NCBI GenBank assembly: GCA_938020565.1
Contig: CALIHP010000019.1
Span: forward strand, 80,659 to 144,658
DNA length: 64,000 bases
From: an uncultured Anaerolineaceae bacterium
Lineage (GTDB): Bacteria; Chloroflexota; Anaerolineae; Anaerolineales; Anaerolineaceae
Reading direction: 5' to 3'
Shown: piece after piece, positions 8,110 through 16,841 of the stretch
How the letters are laid out: the number at the start of each line of letters is the position of its first letter
Position numbering within the stretch: position 1 is the first letter of the stretch
The notes under the pieces: generated by a model
The model's input: the letters and a program-made list of their open reading frames with translations, nothing else
Told to the model about the DNA's origin: nothing
Databases searched by the model: none
Translations under genes and position numbers: made by a program

Positions 8110-9483
8110 TTACAATTCCCGCCCAAGCAGCAGCGACCGCATTCCGCCAGCGACAAATAAGCTCCCGGTCACGATAAAAACTTCCACGTCCGTCATCCGC
8201 CGCATTTCCGCCAGCGCGCCTTCCAACGTCTCGCAGACGAAAACCGGACGTCCGTTAACGCGAACCTGCGCCGCGATTTCGGCCGGCTCCGCCGCGCGCG
8301 GATGCGTCGAGCGCGTCGCGATAAAAACCGACCCGACCGCTCCGAACGTCTCGATCATCGCCGCCGCGTTCTTATCTTCTGAAAACCCGACGACAAAGGC
8401 AATCCGCCTTGTTCCGAAATAGCGGTTGACAGCGACGGTCAGCTTCTCTGCCGAATCGGGATTATGCGCCCCGTCGAGAACGACCGTCCGTTCCCCGTCA
8501 AGCCGCATCACTTCAAACCGTCCGGGCCATTCGGCGCCCGCGAAACCGTTAAAATCGAGGCTCGCGTCAGGAAGATATCCGTCAGCTTTCAATTGGATCA
8601 GCCCCGCGGCGGCGATCGCTGCGTTCAGGACCTGATACAGGCCGACCAGATTCAAATGGAACCGCACGGGAGAAAACTCCCCTGTGGCGCCGTCCAGCCA
8701 CTGATTAAAAAACGCCTGGTCCGCACGGCGCCAGAAGAGAACGTCCTGCCCATGAATGTCGTCCGCGACACGCTGAAAGCCGTACGTTTCCCTGACGTTG
8801 ACGACGGGCACGCCGATCTTCTTCGCCCGTGTCAGGATCGTTTTCAGGGCGTCCGGATGCTCCGGGGCGACTACGGCCGGGACTCCCGCTTTCAGGATCC
8901 CCGCCTTCTCGCCCGCGATCGCCTCGATCGTGTCGCCGAGGAACGCCGTATGATCCATTGAAATCGACGTGATCACGGTCAGAATCGGATTCACGATATT
9001 CGTCGAATCCAGTCGGCCGCCTAATCCCGTCTCGACAACAGCGAAATCGACCCGCTCTTCGGCAAACCAGCAGAACGCGATTGCCGTCATCAGGTCGAAC
9101 GTCGACGGACGGAACCCATCGTCGACCGCCGCTAAAACACGATTGATCAGCGCAAGAAGCCGGTCGTCCTCGATCATCTTCCCATTGATCTGAAAACGCT
9201 CGTTGAAATCGATCAGGTGCGGACTGGAATAAAAACCGACCTTATAGCCGTAGGACGACAGGTCCGAACTCATCAGCGCACAGACCGATCCCTTCCCCTT
9301 CGTCCCGGCGACATGAATCGAACGGAACGTTTCCTGCGGATTGCCCAGACGCGTCATTAACTCCCGGATTTTAGCTAAGGAAAAAACCGCCGCGTCGGTC
9401 GTCTGAACGTGCGTCATACTGTAATCTACGAACGAATAAATTGCGTCCAGCGCCTCGTCGAGCGTTTCCAAGCGTTTCATCAA
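8110..9483 (-). CDS. folC: Folylpolyglutamate synthase / dihydrofolate synthase
   Basis: This Mur-ligase-family enzyme adds glutamate to folates, using ATP, in the cytoplasm. Visible landmarks are the P-loop HVAGTKGKGS (residues about 57-66), the folate-binding SSPHLIDFNERF, the DFAVVETGLGGRLDSTN segment, the SMDHTAFLG motif and the C-terminal VLDGAHNPDS. Length is 457 aa, normal for the family. Whether it also has the dihydrofolate synthase activity cannot be read from the sequence. It lies just upstream of lon, and a hairpin separates it from the fuc operon. Confidence 0.93.
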   Translation of the reverse strand: MMKRLETLDEALDAIYSFVDYSMTHVQTTDAAVFSLAKIRELMTRLGNPQETFRSIHVAGTKGKGSVCALMSSDLSSYGYKVGFYSSPHLIDFNERFQINGKMIEDDRLLALINRVLAAVDDGFRPSTFDLMTAIAFCWFAEERVDFAVVETGLGGRLDSTNIVNPILTVITSISMDHTAFLGDTIEAIAGEKAGILKAGVPAVVAPEHPDALKTILTRAKKIGVPVVNVRETYGFQRVADDIHGQDVLFWRRADQAFFNQWLDGATGEFSPVRFHLNLVGLYQVLNAAIAAAGLIQLKADGYLPDASLDFNGFAGAEWPGRFEVMRLDGERTVVLDGAHNPDSAEKLTVAVNRYFGTRRIAFVVGFSEDKNAAAMIETFGAVGSVFIATRSTHPRAAEPAEIAAQVRVNGRPVFVCETLEGALAEMRRMTDVEVFIVTGSLFVAGGMRSLLLGREL

Positions 9484-9582
9484 CGCCCAATTTTACCAGT
9501 CTTTCCCCCGTGAAAATTCGTTTCCGTTGATTCTTATTTGATTCTCAGTCGCGGAAGCGACGTTCCCGACTCTCGCGGGCGC

Positions 9583-9619
9583 GTAAACAAAGAAAGACGG
9601 GACCGGAAACCCCGATCCC
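9583..9619 (-). terminator. Probable terminator of the fuc operon (minus strand)
   Basis: On the minus strand GGGATCGG (9619-9612) and CCGGTCCC (9606-9599) form an 8-bp stem with one G-U pair, followed by a T-rich stretch (GTCTTTCTTTGTTT). It lies 25-60 bases after the fucO stop codon and before folC. Confidence 0.5.
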
Positions 9620-9643
9620 ATCCAAAAAAACGAAAAATCAGCG

Positions 9644-10792
9644 TTACAGTAAGCTTCGGAACAGCGCGGCGATCTCCTCAACCGACGTATCGCGCGGATT
9701 TCCAGGGCGGCAGGCGTCCGCATATGCGCTTTCTGAAAGGAACTGAACGTCTTCCTCCTTCAGGATTCCCTTAAGATCGGCGGGAATACCGACGTCCTGA
9801 GCCAGCTTTCGAACGGCTTCGACCGCAGCCTTCCTCGCCTCATCGATCGTCATCGCCTCGGTTCCCTCAACGCCCATCGCTTCCGCGATCGCGCGGTACT
9901 TATCGCCGGTCGCCGGCGCGTTGTACGCCATAACCGTCGGGAGCAGGATCGCGTTGGCTACGCCATGCGGCGTATCGTACAGCGCCCCCAGCCCATGCGC
10001 CATCGAATGAACGATGCCCAGACCGACGTTTGAAAAGCCCTGCCCCGCGATATACTGCGACAGCGCCATCCCCTCGCGCCCTTCCGGTTTATTTTCAACC
10101 GCAGCGCGAAGCCATTTCGAGGTCAGCCGAATCGATTCCAGATGGAACATGTCGGTCATCTCCCAGGCAGCTTTGGTAATATATCCTTCGATCGCGTGCG
10201 TCAGCGCGTCCATCCCCGTCGCGGCGGTCAGGCCCTTCGGCATCGACGCCATCATATCCGGATCGACGACGGCAACCTCCGGAATATCATGAACGTCGAC
10301 GCAGACGAATTTTCGCTTCCTTTCGACGTCGGTAATCACGTAGTTGATCGTGACTTCCGCGGCCGTTCCGGCGGTCGTCGGGACCGCGATCGTGAAGACC
10401 GCGTGATTCTTCGTCGGAGCGACCCCTTCGAGACTGCGAACGTCCGCGAATTCCGGGTTGCGGACAATAATCCCGACCGCTTTCGCAGTGTCCATCGAGG
10501 ATCCGCCGCCAATCGCAATGATGCAGTCGGCCCCGCTGGTCTGGAACGCAGCCACGCCTGCCTGAACGTTTTCGATCGACGGATTCGGCTTGATATCGGA
10601 GAAAACCGCGTATTTGAAGCCAGCCTGATCAAGAAGATCGGTAATCTTCTTCGTAACGCCAAATTTAATCAGGTCCGGATCGGAACAGACAAAAGCTTTC
10701 CTGAACCCGCGTCCGGTTAATTCAGGGACGATATCGTTGATCGCGCCCTTTCCATGATAAGAAATCGTGTTTAATACGATACGCTGAGACAT
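9644..10792 (-). CDS. fucO: Lactaldehyde reductase (iron-dependent alcohol dehydrogenase)
   Basis: An iron-containing group III alcohol dehydrogenase. The NAD-binding motif GGGSSMDTAK is at about 95-104, and metal-ligand histidines lie in HAIEGY (about 197) and in HSMAHGLG followed by DTPHG (about 260-276), with an upstream Asp in VDPDMM. Length (382 aa) matches E. coli FucO. As the last gene of the L-fucose operon it should reduce L-lactaldehyde, released by the aldolase, to 1,2-propanediol with NADH under fermentative conditions. Substrate is inferred from context, since close relatives use other alcohols. It starts 25 bases after the fucI stop. Confidence 0.88.
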   Translation of the reverse strand: MSQRIVLNTISYHGKGAINDIVPELTGRGFRKAFVCSDPDLIKFGVTKKITDLLDQAGFKYAVFSDIKPNPSIENVQAGVAAFQTSGADCIIAIGGGSSMDTAKAVGIIVRNPEFADVRSLEGVAPTKNHAVFTIAVPTTAGTAAEVTINYVITDVERKRKFVCVDVHDIPEVAVVDPDMMASMPKGLTAATGMDALTHAIEGYITKAAWEMTDMFHLESIRLTSKWLRAAVENKPEGREGMALSQYIAGQGFSNVGLGIVHSMAHGLGALYDTPHGVANAILLPTVMAYNAPATGDKYRAIAEAMGVEGTEAMTIDEARKAAVEAVRKLAQDVGIPADLKGILKEEDVQFLSESAYADACRPGNPRDTSVEEIAALFRSLL

Positions 10793-10817
10793 TTCACACT
10801 CCTTAATCCTGATTTAT

Positions 10818-12602
10818 TTACTGATACAGCGGGCCATAATGCTTGCAGGCCGCAAAATCCGCCGATTCCTTATTCGCAGTTCCGAACGACGCCCAGGCAT
10901 GGGGCCGGTAGATTTTCCCGTCCTCAACGTTATGCATCGTGACCGGAATCCGCAGCATCGAAGCCAGCGTAATCAAATCCGCGCCGATATGGCCGTAAAC
11001 GGTTACGCCATGATTCGCGCCCCAGTTCGCCATGACCGAATAAACGTCTGTAAACGCGCCGCTTCCGGTCAGCCGCGGCGCGAACCAGGTCGTCGGCCAG
11101 CTGCGGTCGGTCCGGTGATCGATCGCGGTATGCGCCGCGTCCGGGAGCGAGGCGGTATATCCCTCGGCCAGCTGCATCGTCAATCCGACGCCCTCCACGA
11201 TATTCAGCCGCAGCAGCGTCACCGGCATTTCAGCGTCGCAGCGGAAATGGCTCGAAAAACCGCCGCCGCGGAAATATTCGTAATTCGCCCGGCACCAGTC
11301 CGTCGCCGCCAGCATCGCCTGGATATCCTTTTCGGTAACGTCCCACCACTTCTTCATGCAGCCGTTTCCGTCGGCGTCCTTCGCGGCGCCGCTCCCGTCG
11401 AGCGCGGTCGCTCCCGAGTTGATCAGGTGAATAAACCCGTTCTCAACGACGCCGCTCGGCGTGTAACCGGTAACGCGTTTCGTCGCTTCAGGGCTCCAAT
11501 ACGTCCGGACGTCGTGAAAGCAGGGCGCGCTGTTGGTCAGGAACGTCCCCAGCATCATGGAAGCGCCGTTCAGCGTATCGTTCTCGGTCGCGAACGGCGT
11601 CGGCGCTTTGATCCCGTTCCAGTCGAACGAAGAAGCCAGAATCGCCTCGGTAAAGTCGGCGTTCGGAAGCCAGTCCGTCCAATTGCGCTGACCCTGGAAG
11701 CCGCCGGCGACCGCGTTCTTGCCGAGCGATTCCTCGTGCCATCCCAGCTCGGCCAGCTTTGGGTTTCCATACAGGATATCACGCATGACCAGCGTCATCT
11801 TCGCGATAAATTCCCAGTCCTGATCGGCGGGAATGTATTTCGAATGCGTAATGACGAACGGGAGGTCCTTCCCGGCGTTGACGTCATATCCCTCTTTGCA
11901 GTTCGCTTTAATCCATGCCAGCGCCTTTTCGTATTCCTCGGGATCGTAAATCCCCAGCGTAACGCGGCGCAGGATTTCCGTCATGTCGACGAACTCAGCG
12001 CGGATCCCGAAAGTCTTCTGAAATACGGATATATCGCAGTACGACCCCATAATCCCCATCGAAACCGCGCCGAAATTGACGTACGCTTTATTCCTGATCC
12101 AGCCGACGACGACCGCTCCGCGCGCGAAACGCAGGATTTTTTCAGCTACGTCCGCCGGGATCGTCGGATCCGACGCATCCTGGACGTCATGACCATAAAT
12201 CGCGAACGCGGGTAAGCCGCGCTGCGCATGCGCCGCCATCACCGCCGCCAGATAAACCGCGCCCGGCCGTTCCGTCCCATTAAAGCCCCAGACCGCCTTA
12301 ATCGTATTCGGGTCCATATCGAACGTTTCCGACCCGTAGCACCAGCATGGCGTTACCGATAACGTCGCGACGACGTTTTCGTGGCTGAACTGATCAGCGC
12401 AGCGCGCAGCTTCAGCGCCGCCGCCAATCGTCGAATTCGCAATCACGCATTCAACCGGCTTCCCGTCGGGATAGCGCAGCGTCGAGCGGATCAGCTCGGC
12501 GGCAGCTTTCGCCATGCCCATCGTTTTCGCTTCCAGCGATTCCCGGACGCCGCCCCAGCGGCCGTCAATAACAGGTCGTATTCCTATTTTCGGATAGTTC
12601 AT
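10818..12602 (-). CDS. fucI: L-fucose isomerase
   Basis: FucI converts L-fucose to L-fuculose using Mn2+. The protein is 594 aa, nearly the same length as the E. coli enzyme (591), and matches it along its whole length: N-terminal PKIGIRPVIDGRWGGVRESL, a central MGIMGSYCD segment and a C-terminal region with MHNVEDGKIYRPHAW. D-arabinose isomerase activity is common in this family. The ATG at 12602 overlaps the kinase stop by 4 bases (ATGA), so the two are translationally coupled. It is the fourth gene of the fuc operon. Confidence 0.96.
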   Translation of the reverse strand: MNYPKIGIRPVIDGRWGGVRESLEAKTMGMAKAAAELIRSTLRYPDGKPVECVIANSTIGGGAEAARCADQFSHENVVATLSVTPCWCYGSETFDMDPNTIKAVWGFNGTERPGAVYLAAVMAAHAQRGLPAFAIYGHDVQDASDPTIPADVAEKILRFARGAVVVGWIRNKAYVNFGAVSMGIMGSYCDISVFQKTFGIRAEFVDMTEILRRVTLGIYDPEEYEKALAWIKANCKEGYDVNAGKDLPFVITHSKYIPADQDWEFIAKMTLVMRDILYGNPKLAELGWHEESLGKNAVAGGFQGQRNWTDWLPNADFTEAILASSFDWNGIKAPTPFATENDTLNGASMMLGTFLTNSAPCFHDVRTYWSPEATKRVTGYTPSGVVENGFIHLINSGATALDGSGAAKDADGNGCMKKWWDVTEKDIQAMLAATDWCRANYEYFRGGGFSSHFRCDAEMPVTLLRLNIVEGVGLTMQLAEGYTASLPDAAHTAIDHRTDRSWPTTWFAPRLTGSGAFTDVYSVMANWGANHGVTVYGHIGADLITLASMLRIPVTMHNVEDGKIYRPHAWASFGTANKESADFAACKHYGPLYQ

Positions 12603-14038
12603 TTCAAGCTCCTTTTAAATTTTCGATACGCGTCCCGCCAGCCTTCGGAGGGCCGCCCTTCGTAACGAACGATCTTTTCCGCCTCCCCGATCAGAGCGCG
12701 CCCGGCGCTCAGGTTCGGGAATGCGCCCAGCGCGGTCAGCTGAATGACAATATTGCCGAGCGCGGTCGCCTCGACCGGTCCGGCGACAACCGGCAGCTCG
12801 CAGCAATCCGCGGTAAAGCGGCAGAGGGTCGCGCTTTGCGCCCCGCCGCCGATGAGATGCAGCGCTGCGAACGTCTTTCCGGTCACGGCGCTCATCCGCT
12901 CCAGTCCCAGCCGGTAGCGAAGCGCCAGACTTTCGTAAATACAGCGCGTTATTTCACCGGCGGTCTCCGGGACCGGCTGGCCCGTCGTCCGGCAGTACGC
13001 CCGGATCCGCTCCGGCATGTCTCCCGGCGCATTGAAGTCCGGCGCATCCGGATCAATAAACGAGCGCAGCGGCGGCGCCTCGCCAGCCAGCTTTTCCAGC
13101 TCGCCATACGTGTAGTTCGTCCCCTGCCGCCGCCATTCGCGCCGCGACTCCTGAATCAGCCAGAGTCCGATAATATTCTGAAGATAGTTGATCTTTCCGT
13201 TCGCGCCGATTTCGTTCGAAAGCGACGCTTCAAGGCTCTCCCGCGTCAGGATCGGCTCATCCAGCTCTGTTCCCAGCAGGCTCCACGTTCCACAGGACAA
13301 AAAAGCGACGTCAGTTCGATCCGTCGGAATCGCCGCCACGGCGCACTGCGTGTCATGCCCGGCGGCGGCTACGATACGGACGCCATTTCGCTCACCGATG
13401 ACCGTTCCCGACGGAACGAGCGGCGCAAATTTCCGGACGTCCAGCCCCAGCGCGCTCAGCGTCTCCGTATCCCAGCGCCGCGTCAGCGGATTTAACGCCT
13501 GCGAAGTGGACGAAATCGTCAGCTCGGAAACGGGTCGTCCTCCCAGCGCATAATTAAAAAAATCCGGCATGAATAAAATCGTCGTCGTTCTTTCGTACGC
13601 TTCAGGCGCATCCCGCTTCAGCGCGACCAACTGAAAAAGCGTATTCAGGTCTAAAAACTGGTTCCCGGTTCGCCGGTAAAGCGTTTCCGCCCCGATCCTT
13701 TCGATCACCCGCGCGGCGACCCCTTCGGTCCGCCGGTCGCGGTAATGAACCGGCGCTTCGATGAGCCGGCCCTCCGCGTCTAAAAGCGCGAAATCGACGC
13801 CCCAGGTATCGACAGAAACGCTCTCAAATGCGCCAGCTTTGGCGACGCCTTCGCGGATATTCGCCGTCAGCGCGTCAATATCCCAGCGCAGCGTTCCGTC
13901 CTTTTCAACCGGGATATTCTCGAACCGATGCACCTCCTCGGTTGAAAGCGTCCCCGCCGCGGCGTCATATGCCGCCAGGATCGCCCGCCCGCTCGACGCG
14001 CCTAAATCGATCGCCAGTACCTTCCTGACGCCGCTCAT
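12599..14038 (-). CDS. L-fuculokinase (rhamnulokinase-like FGGY carbohydrate kinase)
   Basis: An FGGY-family sugar kinase. The N-terminus (VLAIDLGASSGRAIL) binds ATP phosphates; SVDTWGVDF, HYRDRRT, SCGTWSLLG and GPVEATALGN follow in order. These are features of the RhaB-like branch rather than of E. coli FucK. Because it sits between fucU and fucI, it most likely phosphorylates L-fuculose at O-1. The open frame extends upstream to 14161, but that part overlaps fucU and lacks the kinase signature. The ATG at 14038 overlaps the fucU stop by 4 bases and gives 479 aa, close to RhaB (489). Activity on L-rhamnulose remains possible. Confidence 0.85.
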   Translation of the reverse strand: MSGVRKVLAIDLGASSGRAILAAYDAAAGTLSTEEVHRFENIPVEKDGTLRWDIDALTANIREGVAKAGAFESVSVDTWGVDFALLDAEGRLIEAPVHYRDRRTEGVAARVIERIGAETLYRRTGNQFLDLNTLFQLVALKRDAPEAYERTTTILFMPDFFNYALGGRPVSELTISSTSQALNPLTRRWDTETLSALGLDVRKFAPLVPSGTVIGERNGVRIVAAAGHDTQCAVAAIPTDRTDVAFLSCGTWSLLGTELDEPILTRESLEASLSNEIGANGKINYLQNIIGLWLIQESRREWRRQGTNYTYGELEKLAGEAPPLRSFIDPDAPDFNAPGDMPERIRAYCRTTGQPVPETAGEITRCIYESLALRYRLGLERMSAVTGKTFAALHLIGGGAQSATLCRFTADCCELPVVAGPVEATALGNIVIQLTALGAFPNLSAGRALIGEAEKIVRYEGRPSEGWRDAYRKFKRSLK

Positions 14039-14472
14039 TTTACGACGCCCTTCTTTAAGATAATATTCGCGTAAATCGCCTTTTCGCCGGACGCGACGAT
14101 CGCGTACGCTTTTTTCGCCCGCTCGTAAAACGCGAACCGCTCGATCATCTCGATCTGACAATGGTCGGGATCATGCGCCTTCAGGATCCGTCGATACTCG
14201 TCCCAGATCGTCGGAACGACCGGATCACCCGGAACGACTTCCATCAGCCCGACCGGCCGGGCCGCGTATTGATCCAACGGCATCAGCGTCAGAACAGCGT
14301 CTAAGAGCTCAGGAACGCCATGCCCGTCCGCCCGATGCACCGCGATACAATCTCTCCCAACGCTTTCCGCGGGGAAATTTCCATCTCCGATCACAATCTC
14401 GTCGCCATGGCCCATCTCCATCAACGTCATCAGCAGCGACGGGGAAAGAATTGAAGGAATATTTTTCAGCAT
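14035..14472 (-). CDS. fucU: L-fucose mutarotase
   Basis: RbsD/FucU family enzyme that interconverts the alpha and beta anomers of L-fucose, feeding the isomerase. The active-site His lies in MEMGHGDEI as H22, followed by DGNFPA, and the C-terminal region has ERFAFYERAKKAYAIV. Length is 145 aa (E. coli FucU 140). A strong ribosome-binding site (AAAGGAGG) precedes the ATG. It is the second gene of the operon, after fucA. Confidence 0.93.
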   Translation of the reverse strand: MLKNIPSILSPSLLMTLMEMGHGDEIVIGDGNFPAESVGRDCIAVHRADGHGVPELLDAVLTLMPLDQYAARPVGLMEVVPGDPVVPTIWDEYRRILKAHDPDHCQIEMIERFAFYERAKKAYAIVASGEKAIYANIILKKGVVK

Positions 14473-14506
14473 GCCGGGGCCTCCTTTCGCAAATGCTGGC
14501 TGAAGC

Positions 14507-15184
14507 TCAGCTGTATTTCTTATAGCCCGGATGACGTCCGGTTACCTTATAAAACGAGCGCAAATCGATCAGCTTTTGAATATTCTCGCGATCGATATCC
14601 TTGCTCCCGCCTAAAATCTCAGCATTAATCGTAATCTTCGCCCAGAGCTCGAGCGACTCCATGCGGTAAAACGCCGTGTAAACGTCCGCGCCGACCGCGA
14701 GCGCTCCATGATTCGTGAGCAGCATGACGTCATGTTCCTCCAGATACGGCTCGATCGCGTCCGGGACCTCCGACGTCGACGGCGTTCCATACGGCGTCAG
14801 CGGGACCGAACCGATCACGGCGACGTCCTCGATCATGTTATACATGTCCATTGGGCGATGCGCTACTGCGAAACCGGTCGCTCCCGGCGGATGCGCGTGC
14901 ACAACCGAAAAAACGTCGTCGCGTTTATCGTAGCAGCGCAAATGCATTTTCAGCTCACTGCTCGGACGGTAGCCTTCCGCCGCTTCAAGGACCTCGCCCT
15001 TCCCGTTCAGCAGGATTAATTTCTCCGGCGTGATAAAGGACTTGCTGATCCCCGTCGGCGTCGCCAGAATCGTCCCGTCCTCTAATTTCGCGCTGACGTT
15101 TCCGTCATTCGCCGCGACCCAACCCAGCTGCCACATTTTATGACAGACATCACAAATTTGTTCTTTGACGGTGTTAATATCCAT
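14507..15184 (-). CDS. fucA: L-fuculose-1-phosphate aldolase (class II)
   Basis: A zinc-dependent class II aldolase that splits L-fuculose 1-phosphate into dihydroxyacetone phosphate and L-lactaldehyde. Landmarks are NDGNVSAKL, the catalytic Glu in SSELKMHL, the metal-binding VVHAHPPGATGFAV and TNHGALAVG. The frame continues upstream to 15226, but the ATG at 15184 has AAGGAGG 7 bases ahead and matches the usual N-terminus, giving 225 aa. It is the first gene of the operon, so aldolase, mutarotase, kinase, isomerase and reductase form a complete L-fucose to propanediol route. Confidence 0.9.
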   Translation of the reverse strand: MDINTVKEQICDVCHKMWQLGWVAANDGNVSAKLEDGTILATPTGISKSFITPEKLILLNGKGEVLEAAEGYRPSSELKMHLRCYDKRDDVFSVVHAHPPGATGFAVAHRPMDMYNMIEDVAVIGSVPLTPYGTPSTSEVPDAIEPYLEEHDVMLLTNHGALAVGADVYTAFYRMESLELWAKITINAEILGGSKDIDRENIQKLIDLRSFYKVTGRHPGYKKYS

Positions 15185-15249
15185 TTTCGCCTCCTTCTGA
15201 ATCGTCTGAACCAAATTCAGTTGCAATATTTACGCTTGCGATATCTTGA

Positions 15250-15255
15250 ATTATA
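15250..15255 (-). promoter_or_regulatory. Probable -10 box of the fuc operon
   Basis: On the minus strand a perfect TATAAT lies about 65 bases upstream of the fucA start. No good -35 box is visible, as expected for a promoter that depends on an activator such as the divergent AraC-type protein. Confidence 0.4.
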
Positions 15256-15299
15256 AAAAGAAATCGTCGAAGCCCATGGTTTTTACCGACCAAAACTGT

Positions 15300-15305
15300 T
15301 ATAAT
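15300..15305 (+). promoter_or_regulatory. Probable -10 box of the araC-type regulator
   Basis: TATAAT lies about 60 bases before the regulator's ATG, with a weak TGGTTT 17 bases upstream as the -35. The two divergent -10 boxes are only about 45 bases apart, so one regulator site could control both directions. Confidence 0.45.
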
Positions 15306-15364
15306 ATTCACATTCAGGATGACGTCTCTCTTTCCGGATTGCCTGAACAAGCCAGGAGCGCAGC

Positions 15365-16258
15365 ATGATCAAAAGCACGGTTTCGCAGGAAAACCAAACG
15401 CGCGGCACGTTCGATTTCCCGCTCGAATACTACTTCGTCGACCGGACCCATCCCCGCTACCAGATGCCCTTTCACTGGCATATCGAATATGAACTGATCC
15501 TGATCGACAGCGGCGCTTTCACGCTCCGGCTCGACGACGAAACGATCGAGATGAACGCCGGCGACGCAGTCCTGATCCCCGACGGCTTTATCCATGGCGG
15601 CCTGCCGCATGACTGTGTCTATGAATGCGCCGTTTTTGACTTCGCCCGTTTCCTCGAAGAAACGACGATCGGAAAGCGTTCGCTCCTGAAGGTCCTGACC
15701 GAAACCGCGCTGCGTCATCACGTTTTCCCGGCCGGAAGCAAGCCCGCCGACATAATCCAAGCGCTGATGGTAGAGCTGCGGAATAAAAAATTCGGCTATG
15801 AACTCGCGGTTCACGGCCTGATCTGGCAGCTCATGGGGTCGCTCGTCGACGAAACGTCGCGGAACCCAGCCGCAGATCCGCATCCGAAAGACTGGCGGCG
15901 GATCGACCAGATGAAAAAAGTCCTGAGACGGATCCGAAAGGACTACGCGGCCGACCTGACGCTTCAGGACCTGGCCGACGAAGCCAACCTGGTCCCGAAA
16001 TACCTCTGCCGCGCGTTCCGGGACCTGACCGGACGAACGCCGATCGAATACCTCAACTATTATCGGATCGAATGCGCCGCGGAGAAAATGATCGTGACGA
16101 CGGACCATATCACCGAGATCGCCCTCAGCTGCGGCTTTCACGACCTGAGTTACTTTTCCAAAACATTCAAAAAGTATAAAGGAATATCCGCGCGTGATTT
16201 TCGTAATAATCGGATCGCGCGCAGTGAAACCGAACCGACGGAGTCCAAGTCGGATTGA
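15365..16258 (+). CDS. AraC-family transcriptional regulator, probable fucose regulator
   Basis: Residues about 20-100 form a cupin-like sensing domain with the pattern FHWHIEYELILI ... GDAVLIPDGFIHGG. The C-terminal 100 residues form a double helix-turn-helix DNA-binding domain: LTLQDLADEANLVPKYLCRAFRDLTG and ITEIALSCGFHDLSYFSKTFKKYKG. Length is 297 aa. It is divergent from the fuc operon with about 180 bases between the starts, so it most likely activates fuc genes in response to fucose or a pathway intermediate. A run of eight T's after a short hairpin follows the stop codon. Effector is inferred from position. Confidence 0.88.
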   Translation: MIKSTVSQENQTRGTFDFPLEYYFVDRTHPRYQMPFHWHIEYELILIDSGAFTLRLDDETIEMNAGDAVLIPDGFIHGGLPHDCVYECAVFDFARFLEETTIGKRSLLKVLTETALRHHVFPAGSKPADIIQALMVELRNKKFGYELAVHGLIWQLMGSLVDETSRNPAADPHPKDWRRIDQMKKVLRRIRKDYAADLTLQDLADEANLVPKYLCRAFRDLTGRTPIEYLNYYRIECAAEKMIVTTDHITEIALSCGFHDLSYFSKTFKKYKGISARDFRNNRIARSETEPTESKSD

Positions 16259-16261
16259 ACG

Positions 16262-16281
16262 CGCCGCCCGGCGTTTTTTTT
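16262..16281 (+). terminator. Terminator after the AraC-type regulator
   Basis: A short GC hairpin (CGCC/GGCG, loop GCCC) followed directly by eight T's, starting 4 bases after the stop codon. The stem is short but the T-run is strong. Confidence 0.55.
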
Positions 16282-16488
16282 ACACAATCGTCCCCTTTTA
16301 TTCCCTGACAATGACATTCGTCAGCTTATTCTGATGAAAGTCATAATTCTTTGCGAATGTGAATATCATCCAAATTTAAACCGCATTCGTCATTGCAGGA
16401 GACTATTCCGTGCGCTAAACTTCGAATATCAATAACAGTCATGATATTTTCGACAGCGGGAACAGAACAAAAAAAGTGAGGTGATTCA

Positions 16489-16689
16489 GTGAATTCCGGC
16501 AGATCCGCAGCCAACGGTACAAACGAAAATCCGGTCATCCTGGAAATGAAAGGCGTCGACAAGCGTTTCCAGGGCGTCCATGCCTTGAAAAAATGCTGTC
16601 TTGAACTTCGGAAAGGGGAAATTCACGCGCTCGTCGGCGAAAACGGGGCTTCCGTTGGAATACAATCGTTATTCTTCCGGGGAACGTAA
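16489..16689 (+). pseudogene. Truncated sugar ABC-transporter ATP-binding protein
   Basis: A GTG start with a good ribosome-binding site (GAGGTG) begins a typical sugar-transporter ATPase: [17 protein letters not shown], then [12 protein letters not shown]. The match stops in the middle of the Walker A motif, where GKST should follow, and 12 unrelated residues lead to a stop. No trace of the remaining roughly 430 residues of the ATPase is visible before the next gene at 16842, nor of permease or binding-protein genes. The sequence therefore looks like the remnant of a transporter operon lost by deletion. Its place next to the fuc operon and regulator suggests it once imported fucose. It cannot encode a working ATPase. 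Confidence 0.8.
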
Positions 16690-16750
16690 AGCGCTTTTTT
16701 TTAGAATACATGATGCGCCGAAAATTAACCATGGCTATTTCATCTGCGGC

Positions 16751-16800
16751 TGCAAATTTTGCGTTGATGGCCTATAATTCGTTCAGGCTGCGCAGCCCGC
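16751..16800 (+). promoter_or_regulatory. Probable promoter and palindrome upstream of the nucleoside phosphorylase gene
   Basis: TATAAT at 16773-16778 has a -35-like TGCAAA 16 bases upstream (16751-16756). Just after it comes a perfect 12-base palindrome, GGCTGCGCAGCC, in the transcribed leader. The palindrome may be an operator or a small hairpin. Confidence 0.4.
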
Positions 16801-16841
16801 AGCGTCATTCTGAGCCTAAGTAAAGAGCAGGGACTGTAAAA

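Noticed and set aside
10839..12215. Long plus-strand open frame (458 codons) inside the fucose isomerase region
   Set aside because: It lies antisense to fucI, which matches its family along the whole length. The antisense product is Arg-rich with no recognisable motif, as expected from G+C-biased third positions.
14039..14161. Longer N-terminus for the fuculokinase
   Set aside because: It would overlap most of the fucU end, has no kinase signature, and the ATG at 14038 is coupled to the fucU stop.
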